NCBI GenBank assembly: GCA_018340805.1
Contig: JACMZG010001908.1
Span: 17,604,595 to 17,668,594 of the forward strand
Direction: 5' to 3'
Source: Microvelia longipes
Taxonomy: Eukaryota; Arthropoda; Insecta; Hemiptera; Veliidae
Length of the DNA stretch: 64,000 nucleotides
This document shows positions 27,401-34,573 of the stretch, one piece after another. The position numbers and the translations under genes are program-made. Positions within the stretch are counted from its first letter, which is position 1, and the number at the start of each line of letters is the position of its first letter. The notes below the pieces were generated by a model, which saw only the letters and a list, made by a program, of their open reading frames with translations, did no database searches and was not told the origin of the DNA.

Positions 27401-28190
27401 TCATACCAGACAAATATCTAGAATCTAAAATTTTTAAATGGATTTTATTAGCCTCAGAATAAATAATATATTTCGTACAGCTGCGGGGTTTGAACCCTAT
27501 TTTCCCCTCCCCTGGCAGGTTTTAACCCTGAAACTCATTATTAGTCGGGGTAGAGTCCTACGAAACTCTGTGTGTGAACGAAATATATGTCTCTTTCCTA
27601 AGCTCTTTACTTTGCATTTACTTCTGTTGATAAGCTATTCTGTGACTAAATCATAAAATTTCTACAACAGGATCAACTGGTAAAAGCAAATAACATTTTA
27701 CTGTGATATATTCTTCCAATGATAGGAATTTGAATTGATTTAGATACATAATTATGCATAGTAGTGTTAAGAGATAACTTTTACAGAACTAATGTTCCTA
27801 CAAATCACATTTCTTAACTGAAATTATCGAATCAATTGTAGACTAAAAATAAAGTAAAAACTTAAGGAATAAGGTAGTTGATAAAATCCACGAGGCTATT
27901 ATCAACAGATTATCAGTAGGTGAGTCATTACCTAGGAAATTCTAGAAACAACATGAGCATGCCTCCATGCTGAACGACATTTAACACTATGACTGTGATA
28001 ATAATATATAAGGGAATGGGTAATCAAATTAGAGCCTTAATAACAAGAAAAGAACAAAAAACTCAATAGAATGTTATACATAGCCTAAACAATAGGCCTC
28101 GTCAAAAAAGCAACTGGTACATAGAATAAACATTACCTCACGAATGACCACTGTGTCATTAGCGTTGATTTTAGCAAGTATTTCTTCCAT
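334..28190 (-). CDS. IPO4: Importin-4 (karyopherin-beta nuclear import receptor), 14 exons joined, 3' end outside window
   Basis: Importin-4 is a HEAT-repeat karyopherin that binds RanGTP and carries ribosomal proteins and histones into the nucleus through the pore. The exons on the minus strand join in phase from ATG at 28190 to a donor at 334. The first ~100 residues are the importin-beta N-terminal (RanGTP-binding) domain, with an IRQTAALILKRRF core. HEAT repeats follow, for example VVRNAALFALGQF (exon 7). An acidic stretch lies at residues ~308-325 (exon 6), and a poly-Glu run is in exon 13. Exons 1-10 give 628 aa and exons 12-15 give 230 aa. The family is usually near 1080 aa, so ~130 aa are missing in the middle and ~100 aa lie off the left edge. 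Domain order and local matches fit importin-4 (Kap123 type) better than importin-5. Introns carry many transposons. Confidence 0.93.
693..907 (-). CDS. IPO4: IPO4 exon 14
   Basis: 215 nt. MDESADDSTKRSNLMGSLAE to HGKETVLS (split Ser) before donor GTATCC. HEAT repeat with ARNNSVYFLGEYA. Confidence 0.92.
955..1335. repeat. Dispersed intron repeat, copy 1 (IPO4 intron 13)
   Basis: Resembles 18040-18700 in the same orientation. Shared blocks include the 'cttaaattatttcaggattt' area, a tgtgatttt-cacc block, and the ending atcactctttc-ttatcaatttcttatca. Family unknown. Confidence 0.6.
1345..1494 (-). CDS. IPO4: IPO4 exon 13 with poly-Glu run
   Basis: 150 nt, 50 codons. TECQQEEEEEEYDDGLIDTA to FIPLLKDR before donor GTAAGT. 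The Glu run followed by YDDGL is a known importin-4 feature. Confidence 0.9.
1675..1865 (-). CDS. IPO4: IPO4 exon after the missing one (called exon 12)
   Basis: 191 nt. Acceptor TGACAG, needs one base from the preceding exon, then AYHMQVVRNLIIKSCLIIST to DILLKK before donor GTAACT. It matches the importin-4 segment before the poly-Glu loop. Confidence 0.9.
1950..9420. other. Anomalous non-coding block in IPO4 intron, expected exon absent
   Basis: No ORF above ~80 codons and no recognisable transposon or exon. Compared with the flanks it has few long A or T runs (one run of 9 A near 8767) and many short ctct/gaga/tgtg words. None of the repeat families common elsewhere in the window is recognisable here. 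It occupies the place where importin-4 exon 11 should be. It may be unpolished long-read gap fill, a misjoin, or truly different DNA; this cannot be told from sequence alone. Confidence 0.5.
9431..9520 (-). repeat. tRNA-derived SINE-like fragment, copy 1
   Basis: On the minus strand GACTCCGTCAGAGGTC is followed by GGGTTTTAGCATCCCAAG, a decayed box-B-like word. It resembles the better copy at 52370-52460. Confidence 0.35.
9521..10384. other. IPO4 intron, no feature seen
   Basis: AT-rich sequence with stops in all frames; no gene or clear repeat recognised. Confidence 0.5.
10385..11075. mobile_element. Inverted-repeat (foldback) element beside IPO4 exon 10
   Basis: Left arm 10385-10670 and right arm ~10905-11075 are reverse complements around ctgagctttgtcagttcttg and gaagagcatttgcc. 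The left arm itself contains a ~112-bp direct duplication (10471 and ~10577). Ends are AT-rich, so exact termini and target duplication are unclear. Confidence 0.6.
11117..11352 (-). CDS. IPO4: IPO4 exon 10
   Basis: 236 nt. Split codon GAT (Asp) then TLGNLVRAITIETFEPIADT, ending IKSQEGTV before donor GTCAGT; phase 0 at the end. The joined VEAIDTLG is conserved. A long inverted-repeat element begins about 40 bp downstream of the donor. Confidence 0.9.
11605..11935 (+). repeat. 5S-like repeat family, head fragment
   Basis: Plus-orientation 5' part of the ~730-bp dispersed family (cttttc...tactgtaggtata, cacctgag block, tcgtagct-like 'cagcagctcccagtgc'). It is directly followed by a minus-orientation tail fragment. 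Confidence 0.65.
11945..12185 (-). repeat. 5S-like repeat family, tail fragment with 5S segment
   Basis: On the minus strand it reads from the 5S-like segment (12165-12112: gttaaacagcattgatcg, tggtcagtgc, gggtgac) through the cgcttgtcctcag-type motifs to the end motif ggtaccctgtacctgattt. Confidence 0.7.
12186..12655 (+). repeat. Half of a long inverted-repeat transposon family
   Basis: Shares gagtcataactttgg, ggtctggctcttggac and ctttggggttagtttatcag with the complete foldback at 29788-30595. It begins beside a small palindrome, aatacttgtac and gtacaagtatt (12190-12222). Confidence 0.7.
12698..13222 (+). mobile_element. 3' end of a non-LTR retrotransposon (LINE), truncated
   Basis: One open frame to the stop at 13129. 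It carries LILQKRLIRIM, then FKTSCKKFFEDLKIMT, HNYKTRSHKNISVPYHRLSK, GIKLFNHLSVSD and KAFYSLDEY. This order (QKR-IRIM, YxTR, VPxHR, GxxLxNxL, FYSxxEY) is the C-terminal tail of many insect LINE ORF2 proteins, downstream of the reverse transcriptase. The element is 5' truncated: a stop lies at 12695 and no RT motif is upstream. An AATAAA and (ATTT)n tail close the copy at ~13220. Clade (CR1- or Jockey-like) not resolved. Confidence 0.8.
13350..13450. mobile_element. Harbinger-like MITE (~101 bp)
   Basis: Perfect terminal inverted repeats GGCCCGTATTCAAAGACA / TGTCTTTGAATACGGGCC. Flanked by TTA on both sides, the 3-bp target duplication of PIF/Harbinger elements. Inside are two copies of aaggagaatgttag. 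Confidence 0.75.
13990..14109 (-). CDS. IPO4: IPO4 exon 9
   Basis: 120 nt, phase 1 in and phase 1 out. Reads A-TCVKEGIVPYFETIMNMVV to NLQVEAI. Acceptor TTTCAG, donor GTGAGG. The joined text EAIGTTATCVKEG agrees with importin-4 relatives. Confidence 0.9.
14409..14472. repeat. ~33-bp tandem duplication in IPO4 intron 8
   Basis: The word agaaagaccatgcgtgttgt and its continuation ttcttaagtcag occur twice head to tail. Confidence 0.85.
15128..15307. repeat. 73-bp tandem duplication across IPO4 exon 8 donor
   Basis: Units start at 15128, 15201 and 15274 (third partial, 34 bp). Each full copy carries the exon end and the GTAATT donor. The middle copy differs at two or so positions. Confidence 0.95.
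15236..15494 (-). CDS. IPO4: IPO4 exon 8 with duplicated donor
   Basis: Starts PEINQYAGDLMPILLILLEE and ends AIGTT plus one base, at donor GTAATT (15235-15230). A 73-bp tandem copy creates a second identical donor at 15162-15157. Using the second would add 73 nt and read into TAA within the copy, so the first donor is the one that joins exon 9 in frame. Confidence 0.9.
15495..16189. other. IPO4 intron 7, left stretch
   Basis: No gene or clear repeat recognised in this AT-rich stretch. Confidence 0.5.
16190..17130 (+). mobile_element. Decayed hAT-like non-autonomous element with BED-finger start
   Basis: Begins near caggtacgggtgacc and ends at ttcggaaccct; both sides are rich in ggtaaa/tttacc words. 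At 16505 a plus-strand ATG opens MAGRPKDFIWSEFNEKM, resembling the beginning of BED zinc-finger proteins of hAT transposases (GRPxxxxWxxF); the frame stops after 17 codons. No 8-bp target duplication is seen, so the ends are approximate. Confidence 0.5.
17459..17677 (-). CDS. IPO4: IPO4 exon 7
   Basis: 219 nt, 73 codons, phase 0. Starts NDFVERGLKGTDPYIHKACY and ends FALGQFTDHLQ before donor GTATGT. It holds the highly conserved VVRNAALFALGQF helix. Confidence 0.93.
18040..18700. repeat. Dispersed intron repeat, copy 2 (IPO4 intron 6)
   Basis: Similar to 955-1335, same orientation, with shared ends (atcactctttcc, ttatcaatttcttatcag). Confidence 0.6.
18880..19092 (+). repeat. 5S-like repeat family, head fragment left of exon 6
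   Basis: Contains ttttacttttcctcat, gtattgtgtttgcaaaaatg, gtctgtatgtatgtgtgtg and atcgtagctccaagcgtat, the head of the family. It ends about 18 bp before the exon 6 donor. Confidence 0.75.
19110..19307 (-). CDS. IPO4: IPO4 exon 6 with acidic loop
   Basis: 198 nt, 66 codons, phase 0. Starts LLMKLDLMVPILHTALKVM, then an acidic loop rich in Asp/Glu (residues ~308-325, KPDDDDGEEDYFSADPDDD), and ends ELLIPHI before donor GTAAGT. The acidic segment is a family feature. The exon is flanked on both sides by fragments of the 5S-like repeat family. Confidence 0.92.
19480..19975 (+). repeat. 5S-like repeat family, tail fragment right of exon 6
   Basis: Includes gactaacatatgtgccaaat, the 5S-like segment at 19754-19812 (gttaaacagcatcaagtg, tggtcagtgcc, gggtgac), and the end motif ggtaccccgtacttaattt. 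Confidence 0.8.
20037..20211. mobile_element. MITE (TIR ...ACATGGTTATAATCAG type), copy 1
   Basis: ~175 bp with ~35-bp terminal inverted repeats beginning TATAGTA(c)AACACATGG and including the GACAGC end, around a core with agccaat-aggttag and cctcattggctc. In IPO4 intron 5. Confidence 0.8.
20212..21106. other. IPO4 intron 5, no gene seen
   Basis: AT-rich; a faint trace of the 12186-family (agctcttggactatgagtat near 20850) is visible, nothing else. Confidence 0.5.
21107..21275. mobile_element. MITE, copy 2 of the same family
   Basis: Inverted ends gttataatcagttaacagc and gctgtcaactgattataacc; core gagccaccaatgaggttt and cctcattggctctcg. Also in IPO4 intron 5, ~1.07 kb from copy 1. Confidence 0.8.
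21349..21609 (-). CDS. IPO4: IPO4 exon 5
   Basis: 261 nt, 87 codons, phase 0. Starts LKNIYAEILPKVIASITAL and ends LLSILIPSNMK before donor GTAATT. HEAT repeat region. Confidence 0.9.
21655..22240. other. IPO4 intron 4
   Basis: The stretch 21695-21790 (gcccttagccacttc, ccttgggctacctcgtgg) is faintly like the GC-richer pieces at 22535 and 31195; the rest shows nothing. Confidence 0.4.
22296..22481 (-). CDS. IPO4: IPO4 exon 4
   Basis: 186 nt, 62 codons, phase 0 at both ends. Starts LGFYALSILTATAPNQF and ends FIHVIDEMKE before donor GTTAAT. HEAT helices; matches importin-4 near residue 140-200. Confidence 0.9.
22740..22935 (-). repeat. 5S-like repeat family, decayed tail copy
   Basis: ggactcgctttcatggtcct, then the 5S-like end (gatgctgtttaacatt) with most of box C lost. 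Confidence 0.5.
23133..23323. mobile_element. Palindromic MITE (~191 bp) in IPO4 intron 3
   Basis: Arms 23133-23222 and ~23239-23323 are reverse complements over their whole length, with gattgtatctgttagggtt and aaccctaacggatacaatc at the ends and tgaccattctggtcat inside. No target duplication recognised. Confidence 0.85.
23330..23940. other. IPO4 intron 3, right stretch
   Basis: Poly-G run at ~23354; otherwise AT-rich with no gene or repeat recognised. Confidence 0.5.
24135..24312 (-). CDS. IPO4: IPO4 exon 3
   Basis: Acceptor TTACAG, donor GTAAGT. Completes Gly76 and then reads IKDALLKSLLQEPEKFVKNS to NERE at residue 135. It completes the N-terminal domain (KNSVTHAIGVIVELE helix). Confidence 0.92.
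24550..24722 (-). CDS. IPO4: IPO4 exon 2, importin-beta N-terminal domain
   Basis: Acceptor CTACAG before GGTACAGTTCAG; donor GTTAGT. Codes residues 19-75, beginning GTVQLKEALKNPEALAAL and ending NVREG with a split Gly codon. This is the conserved first HEAT pair of karyopherins that contacts RanGTP. Confidence 0.92.
24955..25028 (-). repeat. 5S-like repeat family, head end fragment
   Basis: acacaatacttttcctatat and gaagaaaagtaaaa, the reverse complement of the family head. Confidence 0.55.
25057..26125. mobile_element. Long inverted-repeat element in IPO4 intron 1 with nested insert
   Basis: Arms 25057-25245 and 25972-26125 are reverse complements (atatcagtaacttagtagat, aagctgctcaa). Between them sits a GC-richer piece (25250-25620) with a hammerhead-like motif and a related sequence in inverted orientation near 46612-46642. 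Confidence 0.65.
25536..25566 (+). other. CTGAAGA...GAAAC stem motif (hammerhead-like), copy 1
   Basis: CTGAAGA (25536-25542), perfect hairpin CTTCCAC-a-GTGGAAG (25546-25560), then GAAAC (25562-25566). Such CUGANGA-stem-GAAAC cores occur in Penelope-like elements. Stems I and III were not established. Confidence 0.4.
26528..27162 (+). repeat. 5S-like repeat family, near-complete copy in IPO4 intron 1
   Basis: Head (ttttcctcatttatcc, atcgtagcctccagcg), middle (aaacatatgtgccaagttgc), 5S-like segment 27023-27080 (aagtgtggtcagtgcctgga, gggaatgaaac), end (gaggtaccctgttcctgatt). Some head sequence is deleted. Confidence 0.8.
27478..27585. repeat. Partial copy of the CGCGGGG MITE family
   Basis: gctgcggggtttgaaccc and the 'gtgtgaacgaaatatatgt' side resemble 42441-42624 and its flank. 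Confidence 0.45.
28137..28190 (-). CDS. IPO4: IPO4 exon 1 (start codon)
   Basis: Encodes MEEILAKINANDTVVIRE, 18 whole codons. ATG at 28190 is followed by a GTAATG donor (28136-28131). It joins exon 2 in phase 0. The start is chosen because the short helical N-terminus is typical of the family and stops lie upstream. Confidence 0.88.
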
Positions 28191-29034
28191 TTTTTCAAAT
28201 ATTCTATACAATTTTGAAAACAATTTTTGACAAGTCCCAACAACAAAAACTATAACCGGTAATTAATCAAAAAAATAATACAGCCCCACGTGCCGTCATA
28301 GCGACAAAAAGAATTCTGGTGAATTGACACCACTTGTTTTATTTTAAAACATATGTTTTTAATAAATCAGTGTTTACTCCAAAAAATTAAAATAAAAAAT
28401 ATACAATTTTAATAAAAATAATCTGATTAATTAAATATTTAGACAATTCAGTAAAAAATCATAATTGTTAGCTTAAAATAGTAAATAATTTCGATAAATT
28501 AACCGCTGAAATAATTAATTAGCGCTTAAAAACAATTTGGCTTATTTGAGTTCGACGATATGAAGCAAAACATTTGTACGTCGTCTAATTTAAGCCCCCC
28601 CCCCCCCTCAAAATATTATATCTGTTTGCAATAATTTAAAATTTTAAACACATTTATTCTCTTTTTTCTTGTTAATTTTAATTAATTTTAAAACTAATTC
28701 GTAATTTTATATACTACTAAATAGCAAATTTACACATGCAGTTCGTCAATAATTTTAAGTAAAAGCAGGATCTGGAATCTGCGTGGGGCATTTTGATCAT
28801 GACATCTTGTTTTTTTTATCTGCCCCATGCCTCTGAACTGTGACATTGTATTTTAGTTATTAGTTTATTGTTGATTTATTAATTAGTTATTCAGTTTAGT
28901 TTGCGCTTCGAAAATGTAGACACCGAACGCACTTTTCTTAATTAACTTGGTTATCGAAGTGACAAAATTATTTCAAATGTTTATTTTAACGATGAAAACA
29001 AAATCTTAATGAAAGGTTAGAATCACGGTTCACA
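28191..29034. promoter_or_regulatory. Putative bidirectional promoter between IPO4 and the divergent gene
   Basis: 844 bp between the IPO4 ATG (minus) and the candidate ATG at 29035 (plus). AT-rich, with a 12-C run at ~28597. No clear TATA box is assigned. The plus side has two tiny upstream ORFs, MKTKS (28991) and MKG (29009), before the candidate start. Confidence 0.4.
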
Positions 29035-29041
29035 ATGCACG
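29035..29041 (+). CDS. Putative first coding exon of a divergent gene (7 nt)
   Basis: ATGCACG followed by a strong GTGAGT donor, in context TCACAATG. Coding content is only Met-His plus one base. It would join the exon at 60568 in phase (G+AT gives Asp), giving MHDSNDEANIKDIRLNRFIE. The head-to-head position with IPO4 fits a shared promoter. This is an inference from two short pieces; an exon between them may have been missed. Confidence 0.35.
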
Positions 29042-29787
29042 GTGAGTTTTAGTTTTAATTTATTAAATACTTTTTTATTATATATTATTTAAATGTACTT
29101 TGTTAGCATCTACTAATTACAAGACGTTAGGTATAATTACGATGAGAAATGTTGTTCGGACAGTTCTCAGAGATCATAACCCCCCTCCCTCAAGTTTACA
29201 TCTTTTTGCGTTGTATTTATTTAAGTTCTTCTGGCCTCATGATCTGTGTGATCAAGTGAAGAAACAATTGTTATTTACTTATCCATTTGTCTATAGTTTC
29301 TATACTAAGACTGTTTCGCCATGAACTTAAAATGAATGTTCTTCCTGGTTTGGAAGCTTAAAACAGTTTGTTAACTTCATTATGTATGTTTCCTTATAAT
29401 CTGATTTGTTGGTTGATCCTTGTCTGATAGCTCTTTATTTACAACACAAAGATTGTCGAGCAGAAAATAGTGGGAGAGAAACAATTCTATTTTAAGGACT
29501 TTCTACATGATAGGTGGCTAAGAATTTCTTTGTGTTAAAGGAGTTGCCAGGTTGAATGTTTAATTTGGGGTAATGCAATGTGTTGGCAATGCTTGTATAC
29601 TGCATAAGGTAATTTTTAAGTTATAGTAGAAGTCTCTACGAGTGACCTTACTCACATATTTTGAGCTGTCAAAACGAGTGCTGGTGTCTAAAGAAGACAT
29701 TTTTGGCTACTAGGGCTACTTTAGTGCCTTGAGCATGGGGGGTTAACTTAAATGGGGGAAAAAGTTTGGATTCGATTATTGCATGCT
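29042..29787 (+). other. Start of the putative long intron
   Basis: No transposon recognised. A frame at 29100-29324 (74 codons) has no family likeness and is not called. Confidence 0.4.
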
Positions 29788-30595
29788 ACACGAAATCAGG
29801 GTTGTTGACAACTGATAAATTAACCCCAAAGCTTTCTAAAAATTATCAATAATCTGTCGTCAGTCTTACTGTTTATAGTCCAAGAGCCAGACCTGAAAAA
29901 GTGAGACTCATTTTTGTATTACTTGGAACTAAATTTTTCGGAAAATATACCTTAAATTATGAAGAAAAAACATAGCCTGCCTATCCAGAGTGGAGCCCTT
30001 CATACTGTTTGGCATGCTCAACATTTTATACAATCGCAAACATTTTAGGTTTCTTAAAATAAGTGAGTCCCTGTGGGTCGTGTGCAATCCATGAAGAGAG
30101 CATTTTTTAAAGGTGACATAATGTTATTTAAAACAAGTGTTTAATTGTCAAAATCGGATGGCTACAACTGAAGTTATGACTCTTTCAAAAACACCAAATA
30201 ATGGTTTTATGGAAAGTCAGTGAATTTCTTTGGAAAAATATTGGATTTTTATGCATTTTTTTGTTCATTTAACAAATGTCATAACTTTGGTTGTAGTAAT
30301 CCGATTTTGACGTAAAAACTCACGTTTTATAAGAAATTTTATCAGCTTTAAAAAATGTTCTCTTCATATTTTGCATACCACCTTAAAAAAAACTGGAATT
30401 GGTGCAATTTCCTAATATTTGAGCTAGCAAATTCATATGAAGGGCTCCCTCTGGGTTGGCAGACAATGATTTTTTTTATGATGATTTTCCTTCCTTCATA
30501 AGTTTAGGCATATTTTCATAAAAATTTGGTTTGAAGTAGTACAAAATGTGTCACCTTTTTTAGGCCTGACTATTAGCCTTTGGCCTTGAGTTTGA
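29788..30595. mobile_element. Foldback element with ~400-bp inverted arms
   Basis: Minus arm 29788-30200 and plus arm ~30220-30595 share gagccagacctgaaa / aggcctgac, gcataccacc-type and cataactttgg-tgtagt blocks. A half copy is at 12186-12655. No transposase seen. Confidence 0.7.
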
Positions 30596-31824
30596 AAAGG
30601 AGTTTATACAAATGTCTTTTATTTATTTATAAAATTTACAGACTCCAGTCTGTCGTTTAGTTAAAAAATCTTGACAGGTCAGTTTAGACACCACTTTATC
30701 TAAAGAAAAAAAAAACCACCTGCAAGAAGGGAGCGGGAAAACTATGTAAACAGATAAGGTTATTTTACCCGTTATTTTCTTGGCGATGTTTTTTTACATT
30801 TATTTTGTGTAGTTTTATTTTAAAATATCATTTTTAAGATTAATTTGAAAGTAGTTTTCAAGTGAACGATTGCCGGGAAGAAGGTTTTTTCCCTACAGCG
30901 GTTATTGTGGTAGGGATTTTTTTTTTTTTTTTAAGTGAGAGGTTGGCAGCGACTTCTCTGATTGGTCAATCCCCAAAATATTTATGACCTTGGGGATTTT
31001 TAAACTAAACAGTATACTGTAATTCCTTTTACAGGGTTACAGAATAATTGTTTTCTAATAAAAATATTAATTAAAAATAATAAATTATAAAAAAAATTAT
31101 AACCAAGTGTTTGGTTTTCAAATTTTTGTTGACTGCCTTGTTTTAAAGGTTATTTTCTGTGACAGAAATGTGTACAGAACAATAACAAAATATGGTTCTT
31201 TGGCCCATAGCCGCTATGTGGCATTGGTCCCTTGGGCAGCTTTACCCCCACATTATTTTTGTTTCATAATTTGTTAATTTATTATTTCTTTTTAATCATT
31301 TTTAATCATATTTGGTAAATCGTTAAGATTTGTTGGTAAAGAATTTGTAAGGATAAAGGATGGATGGAGGATTTGTTGAATAGATAAAGGATTTGTTGCC
31401 AGTATCAATGGTTATTATTTATTTGTTTTGGTAAATCGATATGATTTGTTGGTAAAGGAGATTGTTGATAGAATGATTTTATGAGGTGTTTTTACTCAAA
31501 TATTGGCTTCGTATGTTAAGTGATGGTTTTGAACATTCATGTACGTAGTTTTGTTATTGGTGTTGACTTAATATAGCCCGTAAAAATCTTAAAGATCTGT
31601 ATTGTATACGGTCTACTTTATGTATTGTTTTGCATAGCCGTAAATGGAGGAAACAACGTTTATGCATGCCCTTATTGTTGCCTTATAAAATTATCAAGTG
31701 TTTTTGGATCGCGTTCCTATGCTTTATTGCTGACTACTTTCATGATGTTAAGATATTATATATTATATATATATGGTTTTTCCATTAAGTTATTGGTCAA
31801 GGAAGAGCCATAGAAATCTTACAG
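30596..31824. other. Non-coding stretch
   Basis: Contains T-runs (30919-30932) and a GC-richer ~70-bp piece at 31195-31265 (ggcccatagccgctatgtgg), also seen at 22535-22600. No gene. Confidence 0.4.
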
Positions 31825-32125
31825 TTCTTTTTACTTTCTCTCATTTATACAGTTGGTACATAGCAAGAGCATTGTAATAGCAAAAAAAAATTGAAACCAG
31901 GATATCACCTGAATTATCTGATTTAGGGGTTTTTAAGATATCCTAAGTGGTTTTTACAAAGTTTTCTGTCTGTATGTGTGTGTCTTTTAGTATCGTATCT
32001 CCTAGAGGTTTTATGCTAAAGAGTTGCAACTTAGTACAAAATCAATCTTTTTGTCGAGTTGGGGTATCTGGAAGATAATTTTGTATGACGTAACTAACCC
32101 GTAGTAATGACCAAGCAAAAATTTT
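31825..32125 (+). repeat. 5S-like repeat family, head fragment
   Basis: ttttactttctctcatttat, tatcacctgaattatctgat, gtctgtatgtgtgtgtc and gtatgacgtaactaacccg match the family head. Confidence 0.7.
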
Positions 32126-32319
32126 AAGTCATTGAACGTTAAATAAATAAATGTTTTTGGGGCGCTAAACGGATGAATTCGATCTGGAGTCGATATGACC
32201 CTTTTAAATTACCAAAAAATAAAAAAAAAACTTAAACATTTCGTGTAGGGAGTCGTTCTTTATGTTTTTTGGGGGATTGAATCGCATGAAACCGGTCCTG
32301 AATCAAACGACCACTCAAA

Positions 32320-32372
32320 ATACTCAAAGCTAGAGTTCGCAGGTTCGAATCTTGGCTCGGGCGATAATTTTT
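32320..32372 (+). repeat. tRNA 3'-half-like fragment
   Basis: tagagttcgcaggttcgaat followed by cttggctcgggcg has a perfect box-B word (GGTTCGAATC) and a T-arm-like flank. No anticodon half is seen, so not a functional tRNA. Confidence 0.35.
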
Positions 32373-33342
32373 ATCGTCATATTTACAGTATATAACTTTA
32401 TAACTTCAAAATAATTCCGGCGCGGAAGTCCGCAAGCCATCAAATCCATCAATCCATTTGCTTAAGTTTTCAGTTTATGCTTTATAGCTTGAATAGTAGC
32501 GTCACAACGTGTTATTTAATTTTACCGAATTTTTTAAAAAAATGTGTATTACTGTGTTTTATAGCAGCATTTAATTCACCAATTGTAATGGTTTTGGTTT
32601 GGATATGATTATTATTGATTAGGATATAGGGTGAAATCATGTTAGTCACTGAGGGAGTTGCAAGTTTGTCCATGTAGTTTGAGCCATGGTCCTGTAATCA
32701 TTTGTTTGAGTTTTGTTTAATTTTGCAAAAGATTTCCAAACAGATGAAGGGGAATCTTTAGTAAAGTTTGAGTTGTCGCAATATTTTTTCTAACCATTAG
32801 TTATTTTATAAAATGACTTGCTAATCTTAAAATTCTATAATATTTTATGATTTAACTGGTTATTTTATGAAATAACTTGTTACTTCATGAAATAACTGAT
32901 TTATCAGTAACATATAACATCATCAGTCAGACGTCATTAGTCAGTTATTTTCTCTCCCTCTATATTTTTGAACTGTATATGATACTTTTTTTAAACTTTT
33001 GGGGATCTTTATTATGTATAGAAAATATTTTTTAGTATTGATCATTGATCAGCTTACGATACCTGACTTGCTTATTTCAATTTTTTGACGACCAAAATAA
33101 TTACTATTTTGCTCTTTGATTTTTTCCTATTACTTTAGAGTTTGACCTCTAGGAAGAAAGGTCAAAAAAATTTAAAATCAATTTTATTATAGGCAATTTG
33201 TGTTCTTTAGATAAAATTAATTATGTCCAAAAAGACCTCTGAAACGGATTTTTGTCCTACATCCGCCATGACGCCTGTCTCATTACCGAACTTTTCTTGA
33301 AATTTGTTAAAACGGTGTTGGTGGGCAAATATATTATATGTA
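32373..33342. other. Non-coding stretch
   Basis: Contains short palindromic cagttatttt-type words around 32800-32950; otherwise nothing recognised. Confidence 0.4.
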
Positions 33343-33350
33343 TATAGGTC

Positions 33351-34363
33351 CAGTGGCAGACTGAGCCCAAAAAGCCAGAGGAGGGTGTGGCCTAAAAGGG
33401 CCCAAACCTCAATTGGCACATATTGCTTCTTAAGTAGACGGGTCTACTTGTAACTAGAGTAGTATTAATAATTATAACAAGCTTGATTTGATTAATTTAC
33501 TTTTACATTGTGTTTAATAAAATACAATTATTTTATTTAATTAAAATAATCTTATATAAATAAATAGTTGTAAAATAAATAAACGTAAATAAAACTTAAG
33601 TTTAATTACTGTAATTTTTAATTAAACTTTTTTATGTTTAATCTCTAGGGCTCTTATGTACTTTAGGGCCCTGATCAAGTATGTTAAGGGGCCCTTGTGT
33701 TAAGGTGCCCTAGTGTTCCGCATGGAACCTTTAAAGGTCCAGGTAAAAAGAATATGGACTTTAAAGGATCTAAATTTAAGTAGCAAAGTGAGAATATTTT
33801 AGGTACTTAAAAACATTAATCTCGCTCTTTTCTGCTGCTTTTGGGCCCTGTCTAAGTATGAGGGCTATTATTGGCTCTTTTCTTTATATGGGGCCCTTAA
33901 ACGTATAATGAATAGGGGCTATAATGATCTAAAATTTAGAATATATTTTAATTAATTAAAAAAACGAATATCTAGAGCCCTTATATGCTGCTTTAGGACC
34001 ATCAAGTATTGTAGGGTCCTTTGGCCCTAGTCTTTTGTAAAGGGCCCTGATTAGTGCAAGTCAAATAAATAGGGAACTTTAAGACCTTAGATTTGGGTAA
34101 AAATTATAAATTGATAATATCTTTATAAAAACATTTGTCTCTAGGTGCTCTTTAGGCCTTCATTAGAATATTGCGCCCCTTTGACTCTGGTTTTACAAAT
34201 ACATTACGTAATTATAATAAATAAATATATTTCTATATTATAAGTTTGAAAATATTAAAATGTTTTTCTTTTTTTTTTAAATTATCGTTGTTCTTTCTTC
34301 AAATTTATCTTTGGCTGGGGCAAGGAAAGCTCACTCTCGCCCTCACTGGCCAGTCCGTCCCTG
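33351..34363. mobile_element. hAT-like non-autonomous element (1013 bp) with 8-bp target duplication
   Basis: Ends CAGTGGCAGACTGAGCCC and CACTGGCCAGTCCGTCCCTG (inverted: CAGGGACGGACTGG). Flanks are tataggtc (33343-33350) and tatgggac (34364-34371), 6 of 8 identical. The inside is AT-rich with repeated gggccct words and no transposase. Confidence 0.7.
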
Positions 34364-34573
34364 TATGGGACACTGTGTTTAGCCTCCCACGACCCTAAGA
34401 TAGTTGATTAAAAAGGCCTATACGTAGTGTGGCCTTGTGAGAACTTGTCTGATGTAGAATAAATTGTTCACTAACCCTTATCTACCCTCCTACTCTTACT
34501 ACTTCTACCAAAGTAGGATAAGCTCTATGTTTTTAAAATAAAAGTTCTAAGTCTTTCGGCAAAGCTTACAACG

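Noticed and set aside
32320..32372. tRNA gene
   Set aside because: Only a T-arm-like half with box B; no D-arm or anticodon arm.
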